From Sphingopyxis indica (GTDB lineage: Bacteria > Pseudomonadota > Alphaproteobacteria > Sphingomonadales > Sphingomonadaceae), in NCBI RefSeq assembly GCF_900188185.1, contig NZ_FZPA01000005.1, forward strand, positions 157,038 through 221,037: a DNA stretch of 64,000 nucleotides, given 5' to 3'. The translations under genes were made by a program, and so were the position numbers. A model generated the notes under the pieces. It was given only the letters and a program-made list of their open reading frames with translations. It searched no databases and was not told where the DNA came from. This document shows, piece after piece, positions 36,188 to 44,234 of the stretch. Numbering within the stretch: position 1 is the stretch's first letter; each line of letters opens with the position of its first letter.

Positions 36188-37018
36188 ATGACGATGTTCT
36201 CCCGCTCCTCCGCCGCGCTCGTCCTGACCGGCGCGCTGTTCGCCGCCGGCTGCTCGGAAAAGCCGCAGTCCCCCGCCGAAAAAATGGCAGCCGCTTCGGT
36301 GCCGGGCGCCCCGCCCGACGGCGCGAAGGACATTGCCGCGAAGGAAGCCACTGAGTCCGAGGTCAAGCTGTCGAACGACCTCATCGAATTCGCCTATGCC
36401 TATCCGCGCGAGGCGGCGCGCATCCCCGATCTCGCGGCGTGGCTCGACAATGATCGCGAAAAGCAGCGCGAAGCGCTGATCGAAACGGCGAAGCGCGACA
36501 AGGACGACGCCGAAAAGAACGGCTTTCCCTATCATCCGCACAGCCATCTTCAGACGTGGAAGCGCGTCGCGAGCACCCCGCGCTTCCTCAGCCTGTCGGC
36601 CGAGATCGACACCTATATGGGCGGCGCGCACGGGATGCACAGCTTCGACTCGCTCGTCTGGGATCGCAATCATGCCAAGCGGCTGAAGCCGCTCGACCTG
36701 TTCGAAAGCGGCGAAGCGTTCGACCGGGCGGTCAACGACGATCTGTGCGCCGGCGTCGAGCGCGCCAAGGCGGCGAAGGGCATCGACTGGTCGCGCGACC
36801 CCGACAGCAGCTTCGGCCAATGCCCCTCCGCATCGGCGCAGACGATCCGGCTCGGCTCGACCGACAGCAAATATCTCGACCGCATGACGATCGCCATCGC
36901 CCCCTATGAAGTCGGCCCCTATGCCGAGGGCAGCTACACGATCAACCTGCCGGTGACCGCGGCGGTCGTCCACGCGCTGAAGGACGAATATCAGCGCGAT
37001 TTCCTGCCGATTAATTGA
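36188..37018 (+). CDS. DUF3298/DUF4163 lipoprotein (PdaC/RsiV-like)
   Basis: A 276-residue lipoprotein: signal ends in the lipobox FAAGC at about residue 21 (LVLTGALFAAGCSEKP). The C-terminal two thirds contain DUF4163-like and DUF3298 domains: LSLSAEIDTYMGGAHGMHSF, DSLVWDRNHAKRLKPLDLF, and the end IAPYEVGPYAEGSYTINLP. This fold is shared by the deacetylase PdaC's N-terminal domain and the anti-sigma factor RsiV, which binds lysozyme; here there is no anti-sigma part. It probably acts at the envelope. Divergent from the M17 gene. Confidence 0.85.
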   Translation: MTMFSRSSAALVLTGALFAAGCSEKPQSPAEKMAAASVPGAPPDGAKDIAAKEATESEVKLSNDLIEFAYAYPREAARIPDLAAWLDNDREKQREALIETAKRDKDDAEKNGFPYHPHSHLQTWKRVASTPRFLSLSAEIDTYMGGAHGMHSFDSLVWDRNHAKRLKPLDLFESGEAFDRAVNDDLCAGVERAKAAKGIDWSRDPDSSFGQCPSASAQTIRLGSTDSKYLDRMTIAIAPYEVGPYAEGSYTINLPVTAAVVHALKDEYQRDFLPIN

Positions 37019-37088
37019 CGGAAGGAGGCGATTGTCCCGCTCGTGGATACGGCGACTTTCGGGCGATACCAGTCGTAGGGACGAGGAA

Positions 37089-37113
37089 GCCCCTCCCCTG
37101 AAGGGGAGGGGCT
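37089..37113. repeat. Short hairpin CCCCTCCCCTGAAGGGGAGGGG
   Basis: Perfect-looking stem CCCCTCCCCT/AGGGGAGGGG with a two-base loop, followed by CTTAA. It may act as a terminator-like hairpin for the DUF3298 gene. The same hairpin type starts the repeat at 62672. Confidence 0.6.
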
Positions 37114-37216
37114 TAATAGGATCGCTATGTCCCCTCCCAACCCCAAAGCCGCCACCGCTTTTGCGATCCGAGCTTTCCCCTTTCGGTCGGACCGCCGCCG
37201 CCCTATAGCGCGCTCC

Positions 37217-37900
37217 ATGCTCCTATCCGACCGCGTCCTGTTCCTCGACGGCGAGGCCCTCGTCATCGACAAACCCGAAGGGTTGCCGGTCGACCCGCCG
37301 CGCGACGGCAGCCTCAGCCTCGAAAATCATCTCGACAGCCTGCGCTTCGGCTTCAAGCGCTGGCCGCTTCCTGTCCACCGGCTCGACCGCGATACCTCGG
37401 GCTGCCTGCTTCTCGCGCGCAACCCCAAGGCGCACGGCCGCTTCACCCGCGCCTTCGAGGGGCGCGCGGTCGAGAAGCAATATCTCGCGATCCTCGACGG
37501 CATCCCCGACGGCGAGCGCGGCACGATCGACCTGCCGCTCGCCAAGGTTTCGACCGCGGAGGCGGGCTGGCGGATGGTCGGCGACGCGAAAGGCAAGCCC
37601 TCGGTGTCGCATTGGGAAAAGCTCGCCGTCGCGGACGGCCGCGCGCTGCTTCGTTTCCGTCCCGAGACGGGGCGCACGCACCAGCTGCGCGTCCACGCGC
37701 TCGAAGGCCTCGGCTTCGCGATTGCGGGCGATCCGGTCTATGGCGCCGGCACGGGGCGCGATCGCACCCTGCTGCACGCCGAGCGGCTGGTCGTGGACCG
37801 TGACGTCAAGCCGCCGATTATCGCCGAGGCGCCCTTCCCCGATCGCTTCGCCGCGCTGGGCTTTGCCGCGCCCGAGGGAGCCGCGCCGACCCGTGGCTGA
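37217..37900 (+). CDS. RluA-family pseudouridine synthase
   Basis: rRNA or tRNA pseudouridine synthase of 227 residues without an S4 domain. Catalytic motif VHRLDRDTSGCLLLARN with the catalytic Asp at about 57 (HRLDRDTSG) and the RxTGRTHQLR-type block FRPETGRTHQLRVH, followed by GDPVYG. This is closest to the small RluA/TruC/RluE-like enzymes; the RNA site modified cannot be named. The start at ATG 37217 fits; frames upstream to 37127 lack support. Its stop is inside the start of arfB (8-base overlap), so both are cotranslated. Confidence 0.9.
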   Translation: MLLSDRVLFLDGEALVIDKPEGLPVDPPRDGSLSLENHLDSLRFGFKRWPLPVHRLDRDTSGCLLLARNPKAHGRFTRAFEGRAVEKQYLAILDGIPDGERGTIDLPLAKVSTAEAGWRMVGDAKGKPSVSHWEKLAVADGRALLRFRPETGRTHQLRVHALEGLGFAIAGDPVYGAGTGRDRTLLHAERLVVDRDVKPPIIAEAPFPDRFAALGFAAPEGAAPTRG

Positions 37901-38294
37901 GATTCCCGAAAGCGCGATCAGCGAACGCTTCCTCGCCGGCTCGGGACCCGGCGGGCAGAATGTCAACAAGGTCGCGACCGCATGCCAGCTGCGCGTCGAC
38001 GTCTATGCGCTCGGCCTCGCGCCCGATGCCTGGCGGCGGCTGAAGGCGCTTGCGGGAAGCCGGATGACCGCCGACGGCGAACTGATCATCCTCGCGCGGC
38101 GTTTCCGCACGCAGGAGGCGAACCGCGCCGATGCGCGCGCGCGCCTTTCCGACCTGATCGACGCTGCGCTCAAGCGCCCCGAGCGGCGCATCAAGACCAG
38201 GCCGAGCAAGGCCGCCAAGGCGCGCCGCATCGAGGGCAAGAAGGCGCGCGGATCGGTGAAGGCGATGCGCGGCCGCGTGCGCCCGTCGGACTGA
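37893..38294 (+). CDS. arfB: Alternative ribosome-rescue factor ArfB (YaeJ)
   Basis: Peptidyl-tRNA hydrolase that rescues ribosomes stalled without a stop codon. The 133-residue protein starts with GTG and contains the catalytic GGQ motif in GSGPGGQNVNKVAT (about residues 17-30) and a very basic C-terminal tail (KTRPSKAAKARRIEGKKARG) that inserts in the empty mRNA channel. Both features are diagnostic for ArfB rather than a release factor. Overlaps the upstream pseudouridine synthase gene. Its final base coincides with the start of the 266-bp palindromic element. Confidence 0.93.
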   Translation: MAEIPESAISERFLAGSGPGGQNVNKVATACQLRVDVYALGLAPDAWRRLKALAGSRMTADGELIILARRFRTQEANRADARARLSDLIDAALKRPERRIKTRPSKAAKARRIEGKKARGSVKAMRGRVRPSD

Positions 38295-38559
38295 TACCAA
38301 GCTGCAGAGATCGCAACCTATGAGGACGGCCTTCTGGCGGTTCTCGGCGAGGAGCGCCCGAAGGAGCGATGCGGTGCATCGTGCCGAGGGCGTGACGAAG
38401 TCCGGGGGGGCGCCAGAAGACCGCCCGCAGGGTTGCCAGTCCCGTCCGCTGGACGTCGTCGCAGCGTCACGACGATGAACCACATCGCCGCCTCCGCCGC
38501 TCCTCGCCAGCAAACGGGACTGACAATCCTCATAGGTTGCGATCTCTGCAGCTTGGTAT
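38294..38559. repeat. 266-bp element with perfect 33-bp terminal inverted repeats
   Basis: Left end ATACCAAGCTGCAGAGATCG through 38326, right end 38527-38559, perfect complements over 33 bp. The roughly 200 bp interior has no supported ORF and holds further imperfect palindromes. No clear target-site duplication is visible. It lies exactly between arfB (whose stop codon abuts it) and a SRAP gene that has lost its normal start. It has the form of a small non-autonomous transposable element or a structured RNA gene. Confidence 0.85.
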
Positions 38560-38565
38560 GACCCC

Positions 38566-39150
38566 TTGATCCTCTATCGCCTCGACGCCTACGCCGCCGA
38601 AATCGCGGCGGTGCTAGGCGCCAAGGCGGGAAAAGACCCATGGCAAGGCGGCTATGTGACGCCCGGCCGCCCGGCGCCGGTCGTCGTCGGCGACGGCCGC
38701 CCCGGGTCGCGTCCCGTGCTGCGACCGAAGCTGTGGGGCGTCCCGCCGCCGCCGCGCGGGGATCGGCCGGTAACGAGCGTGCGCAACCTGCAAAGCCCCT
38801 TCTGGACCGGCACGCTGCGCCATCCCGAATTGCGCTGCCTGATCCCCGCGACCGCCTTTGCCGGCTGGTCGGGGACTGCCGGCGCCAAGCGGCAGCTTTG
38901 GTATTCGCTCGCCGGCGAACATGTCTTCGCCTTCGCCGGCATCCACCGCCAGACCGAGGACTGGCCGAGCTTCGCGGTGCTGACGACCGAGCCCAATTCG
39001 CTGGTCGAGCGCCATCAGGGAGCGACGATGCCGGTGATCCTGCACCGCGAGGACCATATCCGCTGGCTCACCGCCGACTGGCGCGACGCGGCGAGCCTCG
39101 TCACCCCCTTTCCGAGCCATTTGATGGAAACAGGACCAACGCCGCCTTAA
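38566..39150 (+). CDS. Degenerate SRAP (HMCES/YedK-like) protein, catalytic start missing
   Basis: A 194-residue product of the SOS response-associated peptidase family, whose intact members crosslink to abasic sites through Cys2 exposed after Met1 removal. Family features are LYRLDAYAAEIAAVLGA, GGYVTPGRPAPVV, PPPRGDRPVTSVRNLQSPFW with the conserved Asn, RCLIPATAF, and MPVIL near the His. The family starts MCNLYR; here the frame begins TTG-ATC with ILYR, so Cys2 is absent, and the Glu of the usual C/Y-E-W is replaced (FAGW). The element at 38294-38559 ends seven bases before the frame. Probably a decaying or inactive copy. Confidence 0.7.
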   Translation: MILYRLDAYAAEIAAVLGAKAGKDPWQGGYVTPGRPAPVVVGDGRPGSRPVLRPKLWGVPPPPRGDRPVTSVRNLQSPFWTGTLRHPELRCLIPATAFAGWSGTAGAKRQLWYSLAGEHVFAFAGIHRQTEDWPSFAVLTTEPNSLVERHQGATMPVILHREDHIRWLTADWRDAASLVTPFPSHLMETGPTPP

Positions 39151-39240
39151 CCGGCTTCCTTCACGCTCTGCGTTGATCTTGCGCTAACCACCCGGGCGCT
39201 AGTTTCGACCCGAATCGAAACAATATGAAGGCGACCGACC

Positions 39241-39561
39241 GTGCCGAGCACCGCCCCCACGCTCAATCCCCCCGCCAATGCCCGCCGCGCCCGGCGCGCT
39301 TCGGTCGATGGCCGCGTACGCTTTCGCGAAGCCGGGCAGAATCCGTTCGACGCCGAACTTTACGACCTGTCATCGACGGGCTTTCGCATGTTCACCTATT
39401 CGCGTCAGGCGATCGGCAAGCGCATCTGGGTCAGCCTGCCGGGGCTGGAACCGCGCGAGGCGATCGTGCGCCGCGCCGAAGGCTGCAGCTATGGCTGCGA
39501 ATTCGTCGAACCGCTCCACCCGTCGGTGGCGAGCCATTTGCAGGCAAAGCTCGGCGCCTGA
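39241..39561 (+). CDS. Small PilZ domain protein
   Basis: A 106-residue protein consisting mainly of a PilZ domain: RRARRASVDGRVRFRE with an Arg-rich N-terminal motif suited to cyclic di-GMP binding (RxxxR satisfied by RRARR), DLSSTGFRMFTYSRQ (D-x-S-x-x-G), and a final GCSYGCEFVEPL. It starts with GTG at 39241. Unlike the PilZ gene at 13794 both c-di-GMP-binding signatures are visible. Convergent with the EVE gene, sharing abutting ends. Confidence 0.85.
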   Translation: MPSTAPTLNPPANARRARRASVDGRVRFREAGQNPFDAELYDLSSTGFRMFTYSRQAIGKRIWVSLPGLEPREAIVRRAEGCSYGCEFVEPLHPSVASHLQAKLGA

Positions 39562-39987
39562 TCAGTCTTCGGGCTGTTCGGACCTTTTCAGGATATGCTG
39601 CCATTCGGCGGCACGCACCGGCGCGACCGACAGGCGCGACTGGCGGATGAGTTCCATATCAGCGAGCCTGGGATCGGCCTTGATCGCCTTCAATGACACC
39701 GGATGCGCGAGCGGGCGCACCGGTTCGACGCGCACCACGACCCACGGCGAACCCGCGTCGGCGGTCGGGTCGGGAAAGGCGGTCTCGACGATCCGCATGA
39801 TGCCGACGCATTCCTTGCCGATATTGCTGTGATAGAAAAGCGCCTCGTCGCCGACCTTCATCGCCTGCATATTCTGCTTGGCGGTGTGGTTGCGCACGCC
39901 GTCCCAGATGCCGCTGCCGTCGCGGACGAGGTCGTCCCAGCTATAGGCGTCGGGTTCGGATTTCATCAGCCAATATTGCTTGCCCAT
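39562..39987 (-). CDS. EVE domain protein (thymocyte nuclear protein 1-like)
   Basis: A 141-residue EVE domain protein. Starts MGKQYWLMKSEPDAYSWDDL, typical of the family, with GIWDGVRNHTAKQNMQAMKV, the pocket motif, and GDEALFYHSNIGKECVGI. EVE is a PUA-like fold thought to bind modified nucleotides in DNA or RNA. The start at ATG 39987 is fixed by homology; the 47 residues upstream are not real. Its stop is at the end of the PilZ gene (ends adjacent). Confidence 0.93.
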   Translation of the reverse strand: MGKQYWLMKSEPDAYSWDDLVRDGSGIWDGVRNHTAKQNMQAMKVGDEALFYHSNIGKECVGIMRIVETAFPDPTADAGSPWVVVRVEPVRPLAHPVSLKAIKADPRLADMELIRQSRLSVAPVRAAEWQHILKRSEQPED

Positions 39988-40139
39988 GGCGCGGGGCTTA
40001 GCCGAGGCAAACGGGTGGGGGAACCGCCTTTTTTCCTTTCGCATGGCCGCCCGAGCGCCTAAATCCCCGTTCATGTCAAAGACGCGCCGCCGGTCCGCCG
40101 GCAAGCCGCGCCACAGCCTCAACATTATGGATTAACAGC

Positions 40140-41069
40140 ATGACCGCCGCCGTTCCCGTCATTTCCCTATCGCTGCCCGCCGATCGCTTCGCGCAGGATT
40201 TCGGCGCCTCGTTCGAGCGCTTCGGCTTCGCGATGATCACCGACCATGGCATCGACCCGGCGCTGATCGACCGCGCCTGGACGAAGGCGAAGGAATTTTT
40301 CGCGCTGCCCGAAGCGGTCAAGCGCGCCTATTTCATCCCCGGCGGCGGCGGCGCGCGCGGCTATACGCCGTTCGGCACCGAGATCGCAAAGGGCGCCAAG
40401 GAAGTCGACCTCAAGGAATTCTGGCACGTCGGCCGCGACCTTCCCGCGGGACACCGCCTCGCCGCGCAGCAGCCGAACAATGTCTGGCCGGGCGAAGTCG
40501 AGAGCTTTCGCACGACCTTCGAGGCGTTGTTCGCCGAGTTCGACCGCGTCGGCGGCCGGCTGCTTTCGGGTATCGCGCGCTACCTCGGCCTTGCGCCCGA
40601 TTTCTTCGACGACACGGTGAAGGACGGCAACAGCGTGATGCGCCTGCTCCACTATCCGCCGGTCGAGGCGCCCGCGAAGGGCATTCGCGCCGAAGCGCAT
40701 GAGGATATCAATACGATCACCCTGCTGCTCGGTGCCGAGGAAGCGGGACTCGAGATTCTCGACAAGGACGGCAGCTGGCTTCCCGTTTCGCCGCCGCCGG
40801 GCGCGATGGCGGTCAATGTCGGCGACATGCTGCAACGGCTGACCAACAACCGCCTGCCCTCGACGACGCACCGCGTGCGCAATCCCGACGAGGGCCGCGC
40901 CGGCGTCGCGCGCTATTCGATGCCCTTCTTCCTGCATTTCCGCTCGGATTACCGGATCGAGACGCTGGATAGCTGCATCGACGCCGAGCATCCGGACCTT
41001 TATCCGGTGCCGATCACCGCCGACGACTATCTGCAGGAGCGGCTGCGCGAGATCGGCCTCAAAAAATAG
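40140..41069 (+). CDS. 2-oxoglutarate/Fe(II) oxygenase of the isopenicillin N synthase family
   Basis: A 309-residue enzyme of the plant-type 2OG-Fe(II) oxygenase group. N-terminal DIOX_N part (FGFAMITDHGIDPALID) and core with the Fe-binding HxD...H: AEAHEDINTITLLL (H and D) and STTHRVRNP (H), with the RxS motif for 2-oxoglutarate in ARYSMPFFLHF. Such proteins include flavonoid, gibberellin and secondary-metabolite oxygenases; substrate unknown. Monocistronic, start ATG 40140. Confidence 0.9.
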   Translation: MTAAVPVISLSLPADRFAQDFGASFERFGFAMITDHGIDPALIDRAWTKAKEFFALPEAVKRAYFIPGGGGARGYTPFGTEIAKGAKEVDLKEFWHVGRDLPAGHRLAAQQPNNVWPGEVESFRTTFEALFAEFDRVGGRLLSGIARYLGLAPDFFDDTVKDGNSVMRLLHYPPVEAPAKGIRAEAHEDINTITLLLGAEEAGLEILDKDGSWLPVSPPPGAMAVNVGDMLQRLTNNRLPSTTHRVRNPDEGRAGVARYSMPFFLHFRSDYRIETLDSCIDAEHPDLYPVPITADDYLQERLREIGLKK

Positions 41070-41156
41070 CCTTCAGGACAGGCGCGCGCGCATCGGTCAC
41101 GCGTTCCCATGGCCCGCGCATCTCGATGATCGAGCCGAAGACGCCGCTGATCTTGC

Positions 41157-41213
41157 CGCCGCGACCGCCATCGACGCCGCGGCCCTCGGCTGCGCACGCA
41201 TCCGCTGAGGCGG
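41157..41213. repeat. 57-bp exact copy of the 3' end of the 23.4-kb gene
   Basis: Bases 41157-41213 are identical to 23865-23921, covering the last codons and stop of the IalB-like gene (23419-23916) and five bases beyond. Sequence flanking both copies differs. It sits 87 bases after the 2OG oxygenase gene, in a gap, and encodes nothing there. It is probably a duplicated or gene-conversion fragment. Confidence 0.92.
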
Positions 41214-41291
41214 TTGCGGAGGCTGGCGCGACACGAACGGGTGGAAGGGTGCCGGCTCGACCGGCAGGGGGCATTCGGCGCCTTATAATGT

Positions 41292-41370
41292 CGTCATTCC
41301 CGCGAAAGCGGGAATCCAGGGCGTGCGTCGGCTAACCCCGCACTGGATTCCCGCTTTCGCGGGAATAACG
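41292..41370. repeat. REP-like repeat CGTCATTCCCGCGAAAGCGGGAA type
   Basis: Two hairpins TTCCCGCGAAAGCGGGAA and TTCCCGCTTTCGCGGGAA face each other about 25 bases apart, bounded by CGTCATTCC and GGAATAACG. A type related to families B and C by position and form, widespread in proteobacterial genomes. Confidence 0.85.
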
Positions 41371-41427
41371 AAGACGGGAAACGACAACTTTCTCCCCCAA
41401 AACCGCCTTCTCTCCCCCGTGCCATCC

Positions 41428-42309
41428 CTAAGCCCGCGCCAGCCGCGTCAGCGCATTCGCAAGGAAATCGAGCACCGCCCGCACGCGCGGCACGTGGCGC
41501 AGGCGTTCGTGGGTGAGCAGCCAGACGCCGGTGGTGTCCTCATTCTTCGGCGGGATGCAGCGGATGAGGTCGCTTTCGCGGTCGGCGATGAAGGCGGGCA
41601 GGACCGACAGTCCCATCCCCGCGCGCACGCCCGATAGCAGGCCCGACGCCGTGTCATATTGCATCACCACCGCATCCTCGAGCGCATATTGGCGCAGCCA
41701 CGCCCGATAGGGTTCCCAGACGTGGCCGCCGCCGCCGATGAAGGGATGCGCGGCGAGTTCCTCGCGGCTGTGCGGGATGCCGTGCAGATCGGCGTAGTCG
41801 CGGCTGCAATAGAGCGTCCAGCCATTGTCGGCGATGCGCCGCCCGACCAGGCCGGCGCCCGACGGCTGCTTGCTGCTGCGGATCGCGATGTCGGCGGCGC
41901 CCGCGGCGAGGTCGCGCGACTCGTCCGACGTGTCGAGCTGGATATGGATTTCGGGATGCGCGGCGCGCAGGTCGCGCAGAATCGGCGGCAGGATGGTGAC
42001 CGCGAAGATTTCCATCGTCGTGACGCTGACCGTGCCGCCGGTATCGCGCGAGCGCGCGCCCGCGGCCTCGCCGAAGCGGTCGGCGGCCTCGCGCACCGCG
42101 AGCGCATGGCCGAGCATCGCCTCCCCCACCGGGGTCAGCGCATAGCCCGCCTGCCGCCGCTCGAACAGGGCGAGCCCGGTCGCCTCTTCAAGCGCCGCGA
42201 TGCGCCGCGCGACCGTCGTCTGGCTGACGCGCAGCGCCTGCGCCGCCGCAAGCGTGCTGCCGCTTTCGGCTACGGCAAGAAAGGATCTGAGGTCGTTCCA
42301 GTCGAACAT
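41428..42309 (-). CDS. LysR family transcriptional regulator
   Basis: A 293-residue LysR regulator. Starts MFDWNDLRSFLAVAESGSTL; the winged helix-turn-helix has AAAQALRVSQTTVARRIAAL (about 21-40), then the linker and a type 2 periplasmic-binding-fold effector domain (about 90-290). The effector is not evident from context. It is divergent from the UrcA-family gene (42468), but its target is more likely the unlinked or neighbouring reductase gene; not determinable. Confidence 0.92.
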   Translation of the reverse strand: MFDWNDLRSFLAVAESGSTLAAAQALRVSQTTVARRIAALEEATGLALFERRQAGYALTPVGEAMLGHALAVREAADRFGEAAGARSRDTGGTVSVTTMEIFAVTILPPILRDLRAAHPEIHIQLDTSDESRDLAAGAADIAIRSSKQPSGAGLVGRRIADNGWTLYCSRDYADLHGIPHSREELAAHPFIGGGGHVWEPYRAWLRQYALEDAVVMQYDTASGLLSGVRAGMGLSVLPAFIADRESDLIRCIPPKNEDTTGVWLLTHERLRHVPRVRAVLDFLANALTRLARA

Positions 42310-42467
42310 GGCGCCCCCTGCTTGTGCGCGATAACCGCTGCCGCCGCATTCTGCAATTTCGCAGAATGAGTGCGCAACATCGTTGCTCCCGCCGGCGCGC
42401 GCGAACGCCTAATTTGCTCCTGCCGGCTTCCTCCCCTCCTCAACCAGCCGGACGAAGGAGATTTGAG

Positions 42468-42797
42468 ATGCAAAAGCTTCCGATCCTCGCCGCCCTGACC
42501 GCCCTTGCGCTGGGCCAGCCTGCCCTCGCCCAGGATGCGCCCCCCACCCGAACGGCGGTCGTCGACCATCGCGACCTCGACCTTTCTACCGACAAGGGCG
42601 CGCGCGCACTCGACCGCCGGATCTGGCGCGCGGTCGTCGAGGTCTGCGGCACTGCGCCCGACTACGACCTCGAAGGCAAGAATCAGGTTCGCGAATGTCG
42701 CCGCGACACCCGCCGCCTCGCGGCGGCCGACGCCGAACTGGCGATCGCCGAGGCGAAGCAGGGCCAGCCGATCCGGGTGACGACGCGCGCGAAGTGA
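42468..42797 (+). CDS. UrcA family protein, exported
   Basis: A 109-residue protein with signal peptide (MQKLPILAALTALALGQPAL, cut after ALA) and UrcA family features: VVDHRDLDLSTDKGARALDR, RRIWRAVVEVCG and RECRRDTRRL, with two Cys likely disulfide-bonded. UrcA proteins are typical of sphingomonads and related alphaproteobacteria; function is unknown. ATG 42468 has GAAGGAG eight bases upstream. Monocistronic, divergent from the LysR gene. Confidence 0.88.
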   Translation: MQKLPILAALTALALGQPALAQDAPPTRTAVVDHRDLDLSTDKGARALDRRIWRAVVEVCGTAPDYDLEGKNQVRECRRDTRRLAAADAELAIAEAKQGQPIRVTTRAK

Positions 42798-42848
42798 CGC
42801 GGCAACACTTCGGCCTGCTCCTTGTCGAACAAGGCGCTCAGAAAATCC

Positions 42849-42942
42849 GTGTGTCCCCGCGAAGGCGGGGACCCATCTCCGGCCGGTTCTAGATGAAACG
42901 AACGGGAGATGGGCTCCCGCCTCCGCGGGAGCACACGGCTTA
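42849..42942. repeat. REP-like repeat, family B, touching the HxlR gene
   Basis: Left arm GTGTGTCCCCGCGAAGGCGG, right arm GCTCCCGCCTCCGCGGGAGC then ACACGGCTTATT. The right end repeats the AATAAGCCGTGTG end of the copy at 32583. The TAA stop of the HxlR gene (42943-42945) lies at the boundary, within the repeat's conserved end sequence. Confidence 0.85.
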
Positions 42943-43362
42943 TTAAATCACCGATGATGACTTGCTACCCTCCCCCCGCGCGTCGAACGCGGCGCGCGCG
43001 CCCTCGACCTCGCACAGATGCGCCTCGGCCCAGTGCCACACCCCGCAAAAGGCTTCGCCGAGGCTGCGGCCGAGGTCGGTCAGGCAATATTCGACCTTGG
43101 GCGGCACGACCGCGAACACCTGTCGGTGGACGAGCCCGTCGCGTTCCATCGCGCGCAAAGTCTGGGTCAGCATCTTCTGGCTGATACCGGGAACGAGCCG
43201 CGCGAGCTCGGTGAAGCGGCACGTCCCATGATCTTCCAGTTCCTCGAGCACGAGCAGCGTCCATTTGTCGGCGACGCGGCCGATCAGTTCGTTCACCAGC
43301 ATCTCGACGCGCGGATCGACGGGCGGGTGCGGATCGAACGATATTTTTTCGGCTTGCGGCAT
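42943..43362 (-). CDS. HxlR family winged-helix regulator
   Basis: A 139-residue HxlR-type repressor/activator: IGRVADKWTLLVLEELEDHG (helix 1-2), CRFTELARLVPGISQKMLTQ and TLRAMERDGLVHRQVFAVVP with the wing, then YCLTDLGRSLGEAF. HxlR proteins often sense reactive electrophiles or quinones through Cys. This one has Cys in GTCRFTEL, EYCLTD and AFCGVW. Divergent from the SDR gene at 43480, its likely target. C-terminal codons are truncated or replaced by a repeat end. Confidence 0.9.
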   Translation of the reverse strand: MPQAEKISFDPHPPVDPRVEMLVNELIGRVADKWTLLVLEELEDHGTCRFTELARLVPGISQKMLTQTLRAMERDGLVHRQVFAVVPPKVEYCLTDLGRSLGEAFCGVWHWAEAHLCEVEGARAAFDARGEGSKSSSVI

Positions 43363-43380
43363 GGCGGATTATCCAATTCT

Positions 43381-43410
43381 CACTTTTCGGTAACTATGGC
43401 ACTTTCGGGT
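43381..43410. promoter_or_regulatory. Direct repeat in the HxlR/SDR divergent gap
   Basis: CACTTTTCGGT (43381-43391) and CACTTTCGGGT (43400-43410) are spaced 19 bp start to start in the 117-bp region between the HxlR and SDR genes; the second also forms the small palindrome GCACTTTCGGGTGC. A good candidate operator for the HxlR regulator. Confidence 0.4.
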
Positions 43411-43479
43411 GCCTTCTTTCCTTTGGAGAGTATAGGCATAAATAGGCGTCCTCCCCAACCCCGAAACGGAGGAACCACC

Positions 43480-44223
43480 ATGAAAACCACAGGCAACACC
43501 ATCCTCGTCTCCGGCGGCGGCTCGGGCATCGGGCTCGCGCTCGCGCAGCGCTGGCACGACGCGGGCAATGCCGTGATCGTCACCGGCCGCAACGCCGCGA
43601 AGCTCGAGGCCGCGGTCGCGGGCCGCGAGAATATGCACGCGATGACGCTCGACGTCACCGACGCGGACGCCATCGCCGCCTTCGCCAAGGACATCGTGGC
43701 GCGCTTCCCGGCGCTTAACATCCTCGTCAACAACGCCGGGGTGATGATGTATGAGGCGGTCGGCAGCGAGCGCGACCTTTCCGACGCCGAGGCGACCGTG
43801 ATCACCAACCTGCTCGGCCCGATCCGGCTGACCGATGCGCTGATCGACCATCTCGCGACGCAGGATGACAGCGCGATCGTCAACGTCACTTCGGGCCTCG
43901 CCTTCGTGCCGCTGCCCAAGGCGCCGACCTATTCGGCGACCAAGGCGGCGCTGCACAGCTATACGCAGGCGCTGCGCGTCCAATTGGAAGGCAGGGTCGA
44001 GGTGATCGAACTCGCCCCGCCCGCGGTGCGCACCGAACTGACCCCGGGGCAGTCGACGCGCGAGGGCTATATGCCGCTCGACGATTATGCCGACGAGGTG
44101 ATGGACCTGTTCGCGCAGGAGCCGACGCCGCCCGAGATCCTCGTGCAGAATGTGCTGCCGCTGCGCAACGCCGAGGCCGAGGGCATGGTGGCCGAACGGC
44201 TGGCGTTCCTGAACAATCTATAA
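43480..44223 (+). CDS. SDR oxidoreductase, DltE-like, paired with HxlR
   Basis: A 247-residue classical SDR: cofactor motif LVSGGGSGIGLALAQRW (about 9-25), NNAG (about 84-87), and catalytic SGLAFVPLPKAPTYSATKAA with YxxxK. It is typical of DltE/YvaG-like reductases induced by HxlR regulators under quinone or electrophile stress. ATG 43480 has GGAGGAACC just upstream. Monocistronic, followed by a family A palindrome. Confidence 0.9.
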   Translation: MKTTGNTILVSGGGSGIGLALAQRWHDAGNAVIVTGRNAAKLEAAVAGRENMHAMTLDVTDADAIAAFAKDIVARFPALNILVNNAGVMMYEAVGSERDLSDAEATVITNLLGPIRLTDALIDHLATQDDSAIVNVTSGLAFVPLPKAPTYSATKAALHSYTQALRVQLEGRVEVIELAPPAVRTELTPGQSTREGYMPLDDYADEVMDLFAQEPTPPEILVQNVLPLRNAEAEGMVAERLAFLNNL

Positions 44224-44234
44224 CCCCCGCTGAT

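Noticed and set aside
38294..38559. tRNA or tmRNA hidden in the palindromic element or other gaps
   Set aside because: No cloverleaf with TTCGA arm and acceptor stem could be placed in any of the larger gaps.
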